Assembly: GCA_030665535.1 (NCBI GenBank)
Contig: DAOUZU010000080.1
Span: 1 to 5,083 of the forward strand
From: Dehalococcoidia bacterium
Lineage (GTDB): Bacteria > Chloroflexota > Dehalococcoidia > Dehalococcoidales > JAUXAE01
DNA length: 5,083 nucleotides
Direction: 5' to 3'
This document shows, one piece after another, positions 1-5,083 of this stretch. The notes beneath the pieces are model-generated. The model saw only the letters and a program-made list of their open reading frames with translations. It made no database searches and was not told where the DNA came from. The translations under genes and the position numbers were made by a program. Numbering within the stretch: the stretch's first letter is position 1; each line of letters starts with the position of its first letter.

Positions 1-1461
1 TGCCAATCCACCGTTAAGCCGCTCCACCTCTTTGATGGCGGCTAATATGTCCTCGTCACTGGCGCCGACGGCGATTATATTATGTGAATCGTGGGCGATT
101 GATGAAGCCAAAGCGCCTTTTTTCAGGCCAAATCCCTTCACCAGCCCCCTCCCGATATTGCCGCTGGCACGGTGCCTTTCCACCACCACCAGTTTTAGAA
201 TATCCCGGCCGGTATCGGTGGCAACGGCCCCCTGGAGAGTCTTTACTTTTTCCAGCCTGCGGCGGGTAATAATCTGGCCGGGCACCACCTCTATCACCGG
301 CATTTTCTCACCCCGGGGCGGCAGTCTCAGGTCCTTGAGGCCGAAAGGCTTAATATTCACGGTGCTATCCGGCTTCTTCCCGGCTTTTCGCAACGGAAAT
401 AGCGGCTGCCCCCGCCGGGCCACCAACCTGCCGTTATGGTAGACCTCCTCAACCTTGAAGCTGGAAAGATCGTCGATGGCTATGATATTGGCCCGGTAGC
501 CGGGGGCGACGGCCCCCAACCCGTTAAGGCGGAAATACTCGGCGGCGTTGATGCTGGCCAGCTGGATTGCCCGCACCGGTTCAAGGCCCAGGGAAATGGC
601 CTTCCTGACCACGGCGTCCATATCACCGTCCCGCAGGAGGTCAGCGGCGCTGCGGTCATCCACCACGAAGAAACATCTTTTATAGGTCTTATCCGTCACC
701 AGCGGCAGTAAGTCCTTGAGATTCTTCTCCGATGAGCCCTCCCTTATCATGATGTACATCCCCTGGCGCAGTTTCCCAGCGGCCTCGGGGAGGGAAACCG
801 ATTCGTGGTCGGAGCCGATGCCGGCGGCGGCGTAGGCGGCCAACTCCCTGCCGCCCAGCCCGGGGGCGTGGCCGTCAATAACCTTGCCTCTGGCCATTAT
901 TATCTTTTGAAGCAGTTCCCGGTCACCGCCGATGACGCCGGGGAAGTTCATCACCTCCCCCAAACCGATTACACCCTTCCAGCGCAGCAGGCGGCGGATA
1001 TCCTCAGCCCCCAGCCGGGCCCCCGCCGTTTCGAACCCGGTAGCCGGCACGCAGGAAGGCACCAGCAGGAATACGTCCAGCGGCAGGCGCCTGGCCGAGT
1101 CCAGCACATATCTCAGGCCGTCCAGTCCGGTAACATTGGCCAATTCGTGCAGGTCGGTAACCACCGCCAGCGTTCCCCGGGGCACTACCGCCCGGGCGTA
1201 CTGGCCTATATCCAGCATTGAGCTTTCAATGTGCGTGTGGCCGTTAATAAGGCCCGGGGCCAGGAACCTGCCGCCAAGGTCTATTACTTCGACGGCCTCT
1301 GTATAGTCGCCCACCCCGGCAATTGTATCCCTGTAAATGGCCACGTTGCCGGCCTCAATCCGGCCGTTGAAAACATTGACCACCCCGGCGTCGGCGAGGA
1401 TAAGGTCTGCCGGCCTGTCCCCCCGGGCCACGGCGATAAGCTCAGCCAACCCGACGGGCAT
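1..1461 (-). CDS. ade: Adenine deaminase (3' end outside the window)
   Basis: Hydrolyses adenine to hypoxanthine and ammonia in the cytoplasm (purine salvage); a metal-dependent amidohydrolase. The frame is open for 487 codons from ATG 1461 to the window edge. Motifs match the Ade family along its length: N-terminal ADLIL..VVNVFNG (residues about 18-33), the metal-binding HTHIESSM at 75-82, TDLHELANV, PSCVPATGFET starting at 135, GEVMNFPGV, DGHAPGL at 196-202, SDHE at 217-220, and DDR at 268-270. The C-terminal domain includes AHDSHNI starting at 456. Family members are usually about 570-600 residues, so roughly 90-110 residues are missing off the left edge; this is a window cut, not a disruption. 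Minor departures from the usual motifs are N73 in place of the common Asp before HxH, and Leu in DLHE where DPHE is usual. The start is fixed by a strong GGAGG at 1469-1473, 7 nt upstream, and by the overlap with the hpt stop. It is very probably co-transcribed and translationally coupled with hpt. Confidence 0.96.
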   Translation of the reverse strand, partial: MPVGLAELIAVARGDRPADLILADAGVVNVFNGRIEAGNVAIYRDTIAGVGDYTEAVEVIDLGGRFLAPGLINGHTHIESSMLDIGQYARAVVPRGTLAVVTDLHELANVTGLDGLRYVLDSARRLPLDVFLLVPSCVPATGFETAGARLGAEDIRRLLRWKGVIGLGEVMNFPGVIGGDRELLQKIIMARGKVIDGHAPGLGGRELAAYAAAGIGSDHESVSLPEAAGKLRQGMYIMIREGSSEKNLKDLLPLVTDKTYKRCFFVVDDRSAADLLRDGDMDAVVRKAISLGLEPVRAIQLASINAAEYFRLNGLGAVAPGYRANIIAIDDLSSFKVEEVYHNGRLVARRGQPLFPLRKAGKKPDSTVNIKPFGLKDLRLPPRGEKMPVIEVVPGQIITRRRLEKVKTLQGAVATDTGRDILKLVVVERHRASGNIGRGLVKGFGLKKGALASSIAHDSHNIIAVGASDEDILAAIKEVERLNGGLA

Positions 1462-1991
1462 TAGTCTTCCTCCACGTAGCAGATGTCTTTCAGGTTGCGG
1501 AACCTCTCGCCATAGTCTATGCCATAGCCCACAATGAATCTTTCGGGCACGGTGAAGCCCAGATAATCGATGGCTACCGGCACCTGACGCCGTGAAGGTT
1601 TATCCGTCAGGGAACACAGCTTGACGGAGGCCGTCCCCTTTTCTTTCAGGTAACCCAGCAGAAAGGTGGTGGTCAGGCCGGTATCCACAATATCTTCTAC
1701 AACCAGCACATCCTTTCCCTTGAGGGAGCAGGAAGGAAAATGCGTTACCCGTATTGACCCTGAGGTTTGCTGGCCCTGGTGATAGCTGGACAGGCCGATA
1801 AAATCAACCACCAGCGGCAGGTTAATCAGTCGCACCAGGTCGGCGCAGAAGACGAAGGCGCCCTTCAGCACCCCCATAACGAGCAGATCCCGGCCGCGAT
1901 AGTCCTTCTCTATTTCAGCCGCCATTCGCTTTACGGCGACGGCAATCTTGGCCCGGCCGATTAGGATGTGGGGTTTTTCGCTAGCAGCCAT
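1461..1991 (-). CDS. hpt: Hypoxanthine (guanine) phosphoribosyltransferase
   Basis: Transfers the phosphoribosyl group of PRPP to hypoxanthine (and usually guanine) to give IMP/GMP; soluble type I PRTase. From ATG 1991 it has 176 residues, normal for bacterial Hpt. Visible motifs: pyrophosphate-loop GVLKGA at 40-45; the flexible-loop SSY at 68-70; PRPP loop VVEDIVDTG at 97-105 with the acidic pair E99-D100 and probable catalytic base D103; K131 of the LTDKP segment, which should contact the purine ring; and FIVGYGIDYGERFRNL at 152-167, where F152 should stack on the base and D159 should bind Mg. A TTG at 2000 in the same frame would add three residues and lies 10 nt after a GGGAG, but a well-formed promoter places the probable transcript start downstream of that TTG. 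I therefore prefer ATG 1991, which has no usable Shine-Dalgarno. The stop TAA (1463-1461) shares its last A with the ade ATG. Its product hypoxanthine route fits directly with ade. Confidence 0.96.
   Translation of the reverse strand: MAASEKPHILIGRAKIAVAVKRMAAEIEKDYRGRDLLVMGVLKGAFVFCADLVRLINLPLVVDFIGLSSYHQGQQTSGSIRVTHFPSCSLKGKDVLVVEDIVDTGLTTTFLLGYLKEKGTASVKLCSLTDKPSRRQVPVAIDYLGFTVPERFIVGYGIDYGERFRNLKDICYVEED
1469..1473 (-). promoter_or_regulatory. Shine-Dalgarno for ade, inside the end of hpt
   Basis: On the minus strand GGAGG lies within the last codons of hpt, 7 nt before the ade ATG at 1461. It is the strongest ribosome site in the window. It settles the ade start and implies re-initiation or coupling at the TAATG junction. 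Confidence 0.8.
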
Positions 1992-2002
1992 AGCTATCAA
2001 GA

Positions 2003-2031
2003 ATTATAGTCTCCCGCCTGTTTTCTGTCCA
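2003..2031 (-). promoter_or_regulatory. Sigma70-like promoter of hpt-ade
   Basis: Read on the minus strand, TGGACA (2031-2026, 5 of 6 matches to TTGACA) and a perfect TATAAT (2008-2003) are separated by 17 bp. Transcription should start near 1995-1997, which leaves only about 4-6 nt before ATG 1991. Consensus matching is seen directly; the start point is inferred from spacing. Confidence 0.7.
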
Positions 2032-2039
2032 ATTGGCTG

Positions 2040-2068
2040 TTCTCAACCGGGGTAAAGCGTGCTATAAT
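2040..2068 (+). promoter_or_regulatory. Extended -10 sigma70-like promoter of the zinc-ribbon gene
   Basis: TTCTCA (2040-2045, 4 of 6 matches to TTGACA), a 17-bp spacer, and a perfect TATAAT at 2063-2068 preceded by TGC (2060-2062), giving an extended -10. The expected start is near 2075, leaving a leader of about 23 nt. Its -35 box lies 8 bp from the -35 box of the oppositely directed hpt promoter. Confidence 0.68.
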
Positions 2069-2097
2069 GAGCCCGATAAATACTGGGGGGACAATAA

Positions 2098-2607
2098 ATG
2101 AAATGTCCGCACTGCGACAACGAGATAGATGAATCCCGGTTTCCCGCCGGCCTGAGTTTCTGCCCCTACTGCGGCGACTCACTCCCGGCAGGTGAACTGG
2201 AAAAAGACAAGCTCCTCTTCTGCCCTTACTGCGGCCAGGAGCTGTTTGCGCACACCCAGTATTGCCCCCACTGCGGTAAAGAACTGGCCCCGGCGGCTGC
2301 TGCCCCCGCCACCACCACCGACGATGACGACGAGGCCCCCATACTTCACGAGACTAAAGAGATTATAGGCCGCGCCGCCTCAAGCATTAAGGGTACTTTC
2401 TCCAAGGACAGAAAGATAAAGAAGCTCTACAAGCAGTGGGCGGAGCACTCAGACCTTCCCCCGGAGGAATTGGCCGCTTTGGAGCAGGCTGCCCTGGAAA
2501 AACCGCCCGTTGACGAAACCCGGAAGCCGCACCCTTGGGTGCTGTACATGATCCTGGCGGCGGCCGTTATTATCGTCTTTGTGGGCATAATACTCCTTGT
2601 TACCTAG
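2098..2607 (+). CDS. Double zinc-ribbon, C-terminally membrane-anchored protein of unknown function
   Basis: A 169-residue protein; no specific family role recognised. Residues 1-63 hold four CxxC knuckles (C3/C6, C22/C25, C42/C45, C56/C59), three followed by Gly, which should form two zinc ribbons. The FCPYCG codons recur almost identically 60 bp apart (2158-2175 and 2218-2235), suggesting internal duplication. Then come an Ala/Pro/Thr linker, an acidic run DDDDE at 75-79, and a charged, probably helical middle (about 82-135) with a basic patch KDRKIKKLYKQW at 103-114. A single hydrophobic segment, 147-169, ends at the very last residue. There is no signal peptide, so the ribbons should face the cytoplasm as in a tail-anchored protein. 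ATG 2098 follows a G-run (2085-2090) by 7 nt, a plausible though non-canonical ribosome site. It lies 64 bp before the exporter genes on the same strand and may be co-transcribed with them. Roles in nucleic-acid binding or protein assembly are possible but unsupported. Confidence 0.88.
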   Translation: MKCPHCDNEIDESRFPAGLSFCPYCGDSLPAGELEKDKLLFCPYCGQELFAHTQYCPHCGKELAPAAAAPATTTDDDDEAPILHETKEIIGRAASSIKGTFSKDRKIKKLYKQWAEHSDLPPEELAALEQAALEKPPVDETRKPHPWVLYMILAAAVIIVFVGIILLVT

Positions 2608-2671
2608 ATTTTATGTTGCCCGGGTTTGCCTGAAGTGTTGCCACCTTTTAGTATAACTACTGAGATTAACT

Positions 2672-3589
2672 ATGGTAATTGAAGTTGAACAACTCGTTAA
2701 GACCTATGGCCCGGTAAGGGCTGTTGACGGTATCAGCTTTGAGGTTAAGAAGGGCGAGGTCTTCGGTATGCTGGGCCCCAACGGCGCCGGCAAGACGACC
2801 ACCGTTGAGATAATCGAAGGTCTGCGCCAGGCCGATTCCGGTCGGGTTACCGTCCTTGGAATGGATGTGGCCAAAGTGCCGGCCAGAATCAAGCAGAAAA
2901 TCGGCATTCAGCTCCAGGCGCCTTCCCTACTTCCCTTGCTCACCACGGAGGAGATACTGAACCTCTTCGGTGGTCTCTACGAGCACTCTCTCCCCCCCGG
3001 CGAGGTGCTGGAACTGCTTTCCCTTACGGAGAGCCGCAAGGTGATGGTCAAGAACCTTTCCGGCGGCCAGCAACAACGCCTATCGGTGGCTATGGCTATG
3101 GTCAACGACCCGGAGATAGCCTTTCTTGACGAGCCGACCACCGGCCTGGATCCCCAGGCGCGGCGCGGCCTGTGGACGGTTATAGAGGAGATGAGCGCCC
3201 GCAAAAAGACCATCTTCCTGACGACTCACTATATGGAAGAAGCCGAGCGCCTCTGCGACCGGGTGGCCATTATAGACCACGGCAAGATTATCGCCCTGGG
3301 GACTCCCCAGGAGCTGATAAGAAACCACTTTGAGGAAAAGGCTATCCAGTTTTTCCTTGAGCCGCCGCAGCCTCAGGATGTCTGGCGGGCGCTGCCCGGG
3401 GTTACCAATGTCGCCCAGGATGAGAGCGAGACCGTCATCTATTCAGATAGTATACCGGCCACGATGTCGGCCATACTGAAATACGCCGAGCAGCACGACC
3501 TCACCAGAGAGTTGAAGGACCTCCATGTTAGAGAGGCCTCCTTGGAGGATCTGTTTCTCAAGCTCACTGGCAGGAAGATAAGAGAATGA
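2672..3589 (+). CDS. ABC transporter ATP-binding protein (DrrA/ABC-2 exporter type)
   Basis: A 305-residue ATPase that should drive export through the permease encoded next. All nucleotide-binding motifs are intact: Walker A GPNGAGKTT at 35-43, Q-loop Q82, signature LSGGQ at 129-133, Walker B IAFLDEP at 149-155 with catalytic E154, D-loop GLD at 158-160, and switch His H186 in TTHYMEEAE. Residues from about 225 on form the accessory C-terminal region typical of the drug/polysaccharide exporter group, ending in LEDLFLKLTGR (294-304), a hallmark of DrrA-like ATPases. The substrate cannot be read from the sequence. An in-frame stop at 2654-2656 excludes a longer form; ATG 2672 has only a weak GAG 7 nt upstream. 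The stop overlaps the permease start by four bases (ATGA). The gap to the zinc-ribbon gene is 64 bp with no convincing terminator, so read-through from the 2040 promoter is likely. Confidence 0.95.
   Translation: MVIEVEQLVKTYGPVRAVDGISFEVKKGEVFGMLGPNGAGKTTTVEIIEGLRQADSGRVTVLGMDVAKVPARIKQKIGIQLQAPSLLPLLTTEEILNLFGGLYEHSLPPGEVLELLSLTESRKVMVKNLSGGQQQRLSVAMAMVNDPEIAFLDEPTTGLDPQARRGLWTVIEEMSARKKTIFLTTHYMEEAERLCDRVAIIDHGKIIALGTPQELIRNHFEEKAIQFFLEPPQPQDVWRALPGVTNVAQDESETVIYSDSIPATMSAILKYAEQHDLTRELKDLHVREASLEDLFLKLTGRKIRE
3572..3577 (+). promoter_or_regulatory. Shine-Dalgarno for the permease gene
   Basis: AGGAAG lies 8 nt before the permease ATG at 3586, inside the end of the ATPase gene. With the ATGA stop-start overlap it supports coupled translation of the two exporter subunits. 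Confidence 0.65.
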
Positions 3590-4668
3590 GAGCCTTCAAT
3601 AAGCTAATCATCGCCAACTTCAAGCAGTTTATAAGGGACAGAACGGCCCTTTTCTTCACTTTCGCCTTTCCGCTGCTGTTTATGGTTATCTTCGGGCTTG
3701 CCTTCAGCGGTGAGCAGGATATTAGCTATAAAATCGGCCTTATCAACAACGATGATTCACCCATCGGCACCAGTATCTCCGAATCCCTGCGGCAGATACC
3801 GGTTTTTGAAATAACCGAGGGTGGGCTGGACGAAACTCTGGCCGAACTTGAAGACGGCGACCTGAGGGCCGTTGTTCTTATCCCGGCCGGTCTGGAGGAG
3901 AGCCTGTCCAGCGGCCAGGCGGCGGATATCACCGTCTACTACGACCCCTCCCAGACGACATCGTCGCCTATAATCCTTTCCGTTCTCAATCAGTCCATCA
4001 ATGTGATTAATCTGCAGCTGACAGGGCAGCCGGTTCTGCTCAATCTGACCCAGGAGTCCATCCAGGCTCAGCAACTGCGCAATATTGATTACCTGGTACC
4101 CGGCATCCTGGCTATGTCCATGTTGTTCCTGGGTATGTTCGGCGGCGTACCGATGGTGGAGTGGCGGGAGAAGCAGGTACTGAAACGCTTCGGGGCTACC
4201 CCGCTCCGGCGCTCGACGATGATGTTCAGCCAGGTGGCCTACCGGCTGATACTGGCCGTTGTCCAAGCGATCATAATCATAGCCGTCGCTTTCTTCGCCT
4301 TTGATGTACAGATTGTCGGTAACTGGTTTGTGCTCCTCGGGCTTGTGCTGTTGGGTGCCCTGACATTTGTCAGTATCGGCTACTTTGCCGTTTCCAGGGC
4401 CAAAACGGTGGAAGGGGCAATGCCATTAATCAACCTCGTCCAGTTCCCCATGCTCTTTCTTTCCGGGATATTCTTTCCGGTGGAACTCTTCCCGGACTTC
4501 ATGCGCCCCATCGTGGACGCCATCCCCCTCACCTACCTGGGTGACAGCTTCCGTCAGGTTATGGTTGACGCCACGCCACTGCACTCCCTGGGCTTTGATG
4601 TGGCCATTTTGGGTGTCTGGCTTGTGGTCACAATGGTGCTGGCTATCCGCTTCTTCCGCTGGGAGTAA
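3586..4668 (+). CDS. ABC-2 type transporter permease
   Basis: A 360-residue inner-membrane subunit that should pair with the preceding ATPase. The architecture is classic ABC-2: a short cytoplasmic N-terminus with FIRDRTALFF (15-24), TM1 about 21-40, a large extracytoplasmic domain about 41-168, then five further hydrophobic segments at about 169-190, 219-240, 247-268, 279-302 and 338-356. The cytoplasmic loop EWREKQVLKRFGATPLRRS (192-210), between TM2 and TM3, matches the conserved coupling region of the family. The motif FLSGIFFPVELFP (291-303) and the following LTYLGDSFRQVM are also typical. The long periplasm-type domain resembles the YhhJ/YbhR-like subgroup more than the short DrrB type. 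Since ATPase and permease are one gene each, the working transporter is probably a dimer of each. The substrate is unknown; drug, lipid or polymer export are all possible. Confidence 0.94.
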   Translation: MRAFNKLIIANFKQFIRDRTALFFTFAFPLLFMVIFGLAFSGEQDISYKIGLINNDDSPIGTSISESLRQIPVFEITEGGLDETLAELEDGDLRAVVLIPAGLEESLSSGQAADITVYYDPSQTTSSPIILSVLNQSINVINLQLTGQPVLLNLTQESIQAQQLRNIDYLVPGILAMSMLFLGMFGGVPMVEWREKQVLKRFGATPLRRSTMMFSQVAYRLILAVVQAIIIIAVAFFAFDVQIVGNWFVLLGLVLLGALTFVSIGYFAVSRAKTVEGAMPLINLVQFPMLFLSGIFFPVELFPDFMRPIVDAIPLTYLGDSFRQVMVDATPLHSLGFDVAILGVWLVVTMVLAIRFFRWE

Positions 4669-4708
4669 GTCTAGAGGCTGGCCTTGAACCCCCTTCGTCA
4701 CCGGACTC

Positions 4709-4739
4709 CACGATGTCGTGATGCCAAAACGCCCCGTTT
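4709..4739 (+). other. Two small hairpins after the exporter; weak terminator candidate
   Basis: CACGA (4709-4713) pairs with TCGTG (4716-4720), and AAACG (4727-4731) with CGTTT (4735-4739) around a CCC loop. The stems are only 4-5 bp and no clean U-run follows the second, only an AT-rich CATAATATTT. They could help end the exporter transcript but do not form a standard intrinsic terminator. Confidence 0.25.
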
Positions 4740-4750
4740 CATAATATTTA

Positions 4751-4779
4751 TGGACAATTGGTAATTGGCACTGTATACT
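4751..4779 (+). promoter_or_regulatory. Upstream of two staggered promoters for the 4840 gene
   Basis: TGGACA (4751-4756) and TATACT (4774-4779) are exactly 17 bp apart, each matching the sigma70 consensus at 5 of 6 positions. The -35 is the same hexamer as in the hpt promoter. It sits in an AT-rich island downstream of the GC-rich exporter genes. Predicted start near 4786. Confidence 0.5.
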
Positions 4780-4793
4780 ACTTAAGATATAGT
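4765..4793 (+). promoter_or_regulatory. Downstream of two staggered promoters for the 4840 gene
   Basis: TTGGCA (4765-4770) and TATAGT (4788-4793) are 17 bp apart, each 5 of 6 to consensus. It is offset by 14 bp from the other candidate, so its -35 falls in the spacer of that one. The predicted start near 4800 falls in a 10-bp palindrome, TTAGGCCTAA (4797-4806), and leaves a leader of about 40 nt. Confidence 0.55.
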
Positions 4794-4841
4794 ACTTTAG
4801 GCCTAAGCCACCCGTTATCAGGTTTAAGGTTGGCACAGTAT
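4765..4841 (+). repeat. Direct repeat TTGGCAC(T/A)GTAT, two copies 65 bp apart
   Basis: The 12-mer at 4765-4776 recurs at 4830-4841 with one mismatch. The first copy covers a -35 hexamer and the second runs into the ATG at 4840. They could be paired regulator sites or the trace of a small duplication. Confidence 0.5.
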
Positions 4842-5083
4842 GATGCCCGGCGCAGCATTGAAACCATCCTCTGCCCCCACTCATAAAGGGCAGGCCCTCC
4901 CACCCTGCCAGGCAGCCTGCCCCATACATCAAGATGTCCAGGGATATACGGCTTTCATTTCCCAGGGCCGGTTTGACGACACCCTGGCCGTAATCCGGCA
5001 GACCAACCCCCTGCCGTCAACCTGCGGCTTCGTGTGCGCCCAGCCCTGCCAGGCGGACTGCCGCCGCGATAGCGTCGACCAGG
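4840..5083 (+). CDS. GltD-like Fe-S/FAD oxidoreductase, N-terminal fragment (3' end outside the window)
   Basis: The frame is open for 81 codons to the window edge. After a poorly conserved leader (residues 1-20) comes PPCQAACPIHQDVQGY (21-36), then GRFDDTLAVIRQTNPLP (43-59) and CGFVCAQPCQADCRRD (62-77). This is the pattern of the N-terminal [4Fe-4S] helical domain of glutamate synthase small subunit and dihydropyrimidine dehydrogenase (Fer4_20 type), with Cys at 23, 27, 62, 66, 70 and 74. In that family the domain passes electrons between an FAD/NAD(P)H module and a partner. The FAD and NAD(P)H domains would lie beyond the window, so whether this is a stand-alone GltD, an NfnB-like subunit or a larger multidomain protein cannot be told. 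An in-frame stop at 4825-4827 leaves ATG 4840 or the adjacent ATG 4843 as the start. Only a weak AAGG (4826-4829) precedes it. Staggered promoters lie 47-89 bp upstream. Confidence 0.9.
   Translation, partial: MMPGAALKPSSAPTHKGQALPPCQAACPIHQDVQGYTAFISQGRFDDTLAVIRQTNPLPSTCGFVCAQPCQADCRRDSVDQ

Noticed and set aside
1..30. Ade as a truncated pseudogene because it lacks its C-terminus
   Set aside because: The frame is open up to the first base of the window, so the missing part is explained by the window edge.
32..1537. Several plus-strand open frames across the first 1.5 kb
   Set aside because: They are antisense shadows of ade, whose minus-strand frame carries family motifs throughout; the plus-strand translations show no recognisable domain.
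2652..2657. TATAAC as a -10 box for a separate ABC-operon promoter
   Set aside because: No -35 match lies at 16-18 bp; the nearest TTGCCT is 20 bp away, so I did not list it as a feature.
2608..2671. Possible terminator between the zinc-ribbon and ATPase genes
   Set aside because: CCCGGG is a short palindrome without a loop, and no stem followed by a T-run is present.
3757..4266. A 169-codon minus-strand open frame opposite the permease
   Set aside because: It lies wholly inside the permease gene, is low-complexity His/Gln/Gly-rich in translation, and lacks a recognisable domain or ribosome site.
4669..4750. Possible tRNA or mobile-element remnant after the permease
   Set aside because: No cloverleaf, inverted terminal repeats or target-site duplication could be found; only two very short stems are visible.
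4426..4932. A 168-codon minus-strand open frame spanning the end of the permease, the promoter region and the oxidoreductase start
   Set aside because: It overlaps two well-supported plus-strand genes and the promoter block, and its translation resembles no family I know.

Overview
The window looks like bacterial chromosome with an ordinary housekeeping gene layout. By eye it is moderately GC-rich, with dense genes on both strands, sigma70-type promoters and short or overlapping gene junctions. Protein style (a short zinc-ribbon membrane protein, a DrrA-type ABC exporter, an Fe-S/FAD oxidoreductase of the GltD type) would suit an anaerobe such as a Chloroflexota/Dehalococcoidia or clostridial lineage. 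That placement is inference only; no rRNA or other marker gene is present. No tRNA, rRNA, CRISPR array, transposase or phage gene was seen.

Layout. Positions 1-1991 (minus strand) hold a two-gene purine-salvage unit: hpt (hypoxanthine phosphoribosyltransferase) followed by ade (adenine deaminase), whose 3' end lies beyond position 1. The stop of hpt and the start of ade share one base. Together the enzymes turn adenine into hypoxanthine and then IMP. Positions 1992-2097 are a compact divergent promoter region with two good sigma70-like promoters back to back. Positions 2098-2607 (plus) encode a 169-residue protein with four CxxC knuckles and a C-terminal membrane anchor. Positions 2672-4668 (plus) encode a two-gene ABC-2 exporter: ATPase then permease, overlapping by 4 bp.

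Positions 4669-4839 are a non-coding stretch whose second half is AT-rich. It carries two staggered promoter-like element pairs and a near-perfect direct repeat. From 4840 to the window end is the N-terminus of a cysteine-rich oxidoreductase with a GltD/DPD-type Fe-S domain, cut by the window edge.

No clearly new system stands out. The points most worth checking are the hpt start, where the promoter implies a nearly leaderless mRNA; the back-to-back promoters; the zinc-ribbon tail-anchored protein beside the exporter; and the repeat and promoter architecture before the final gene.
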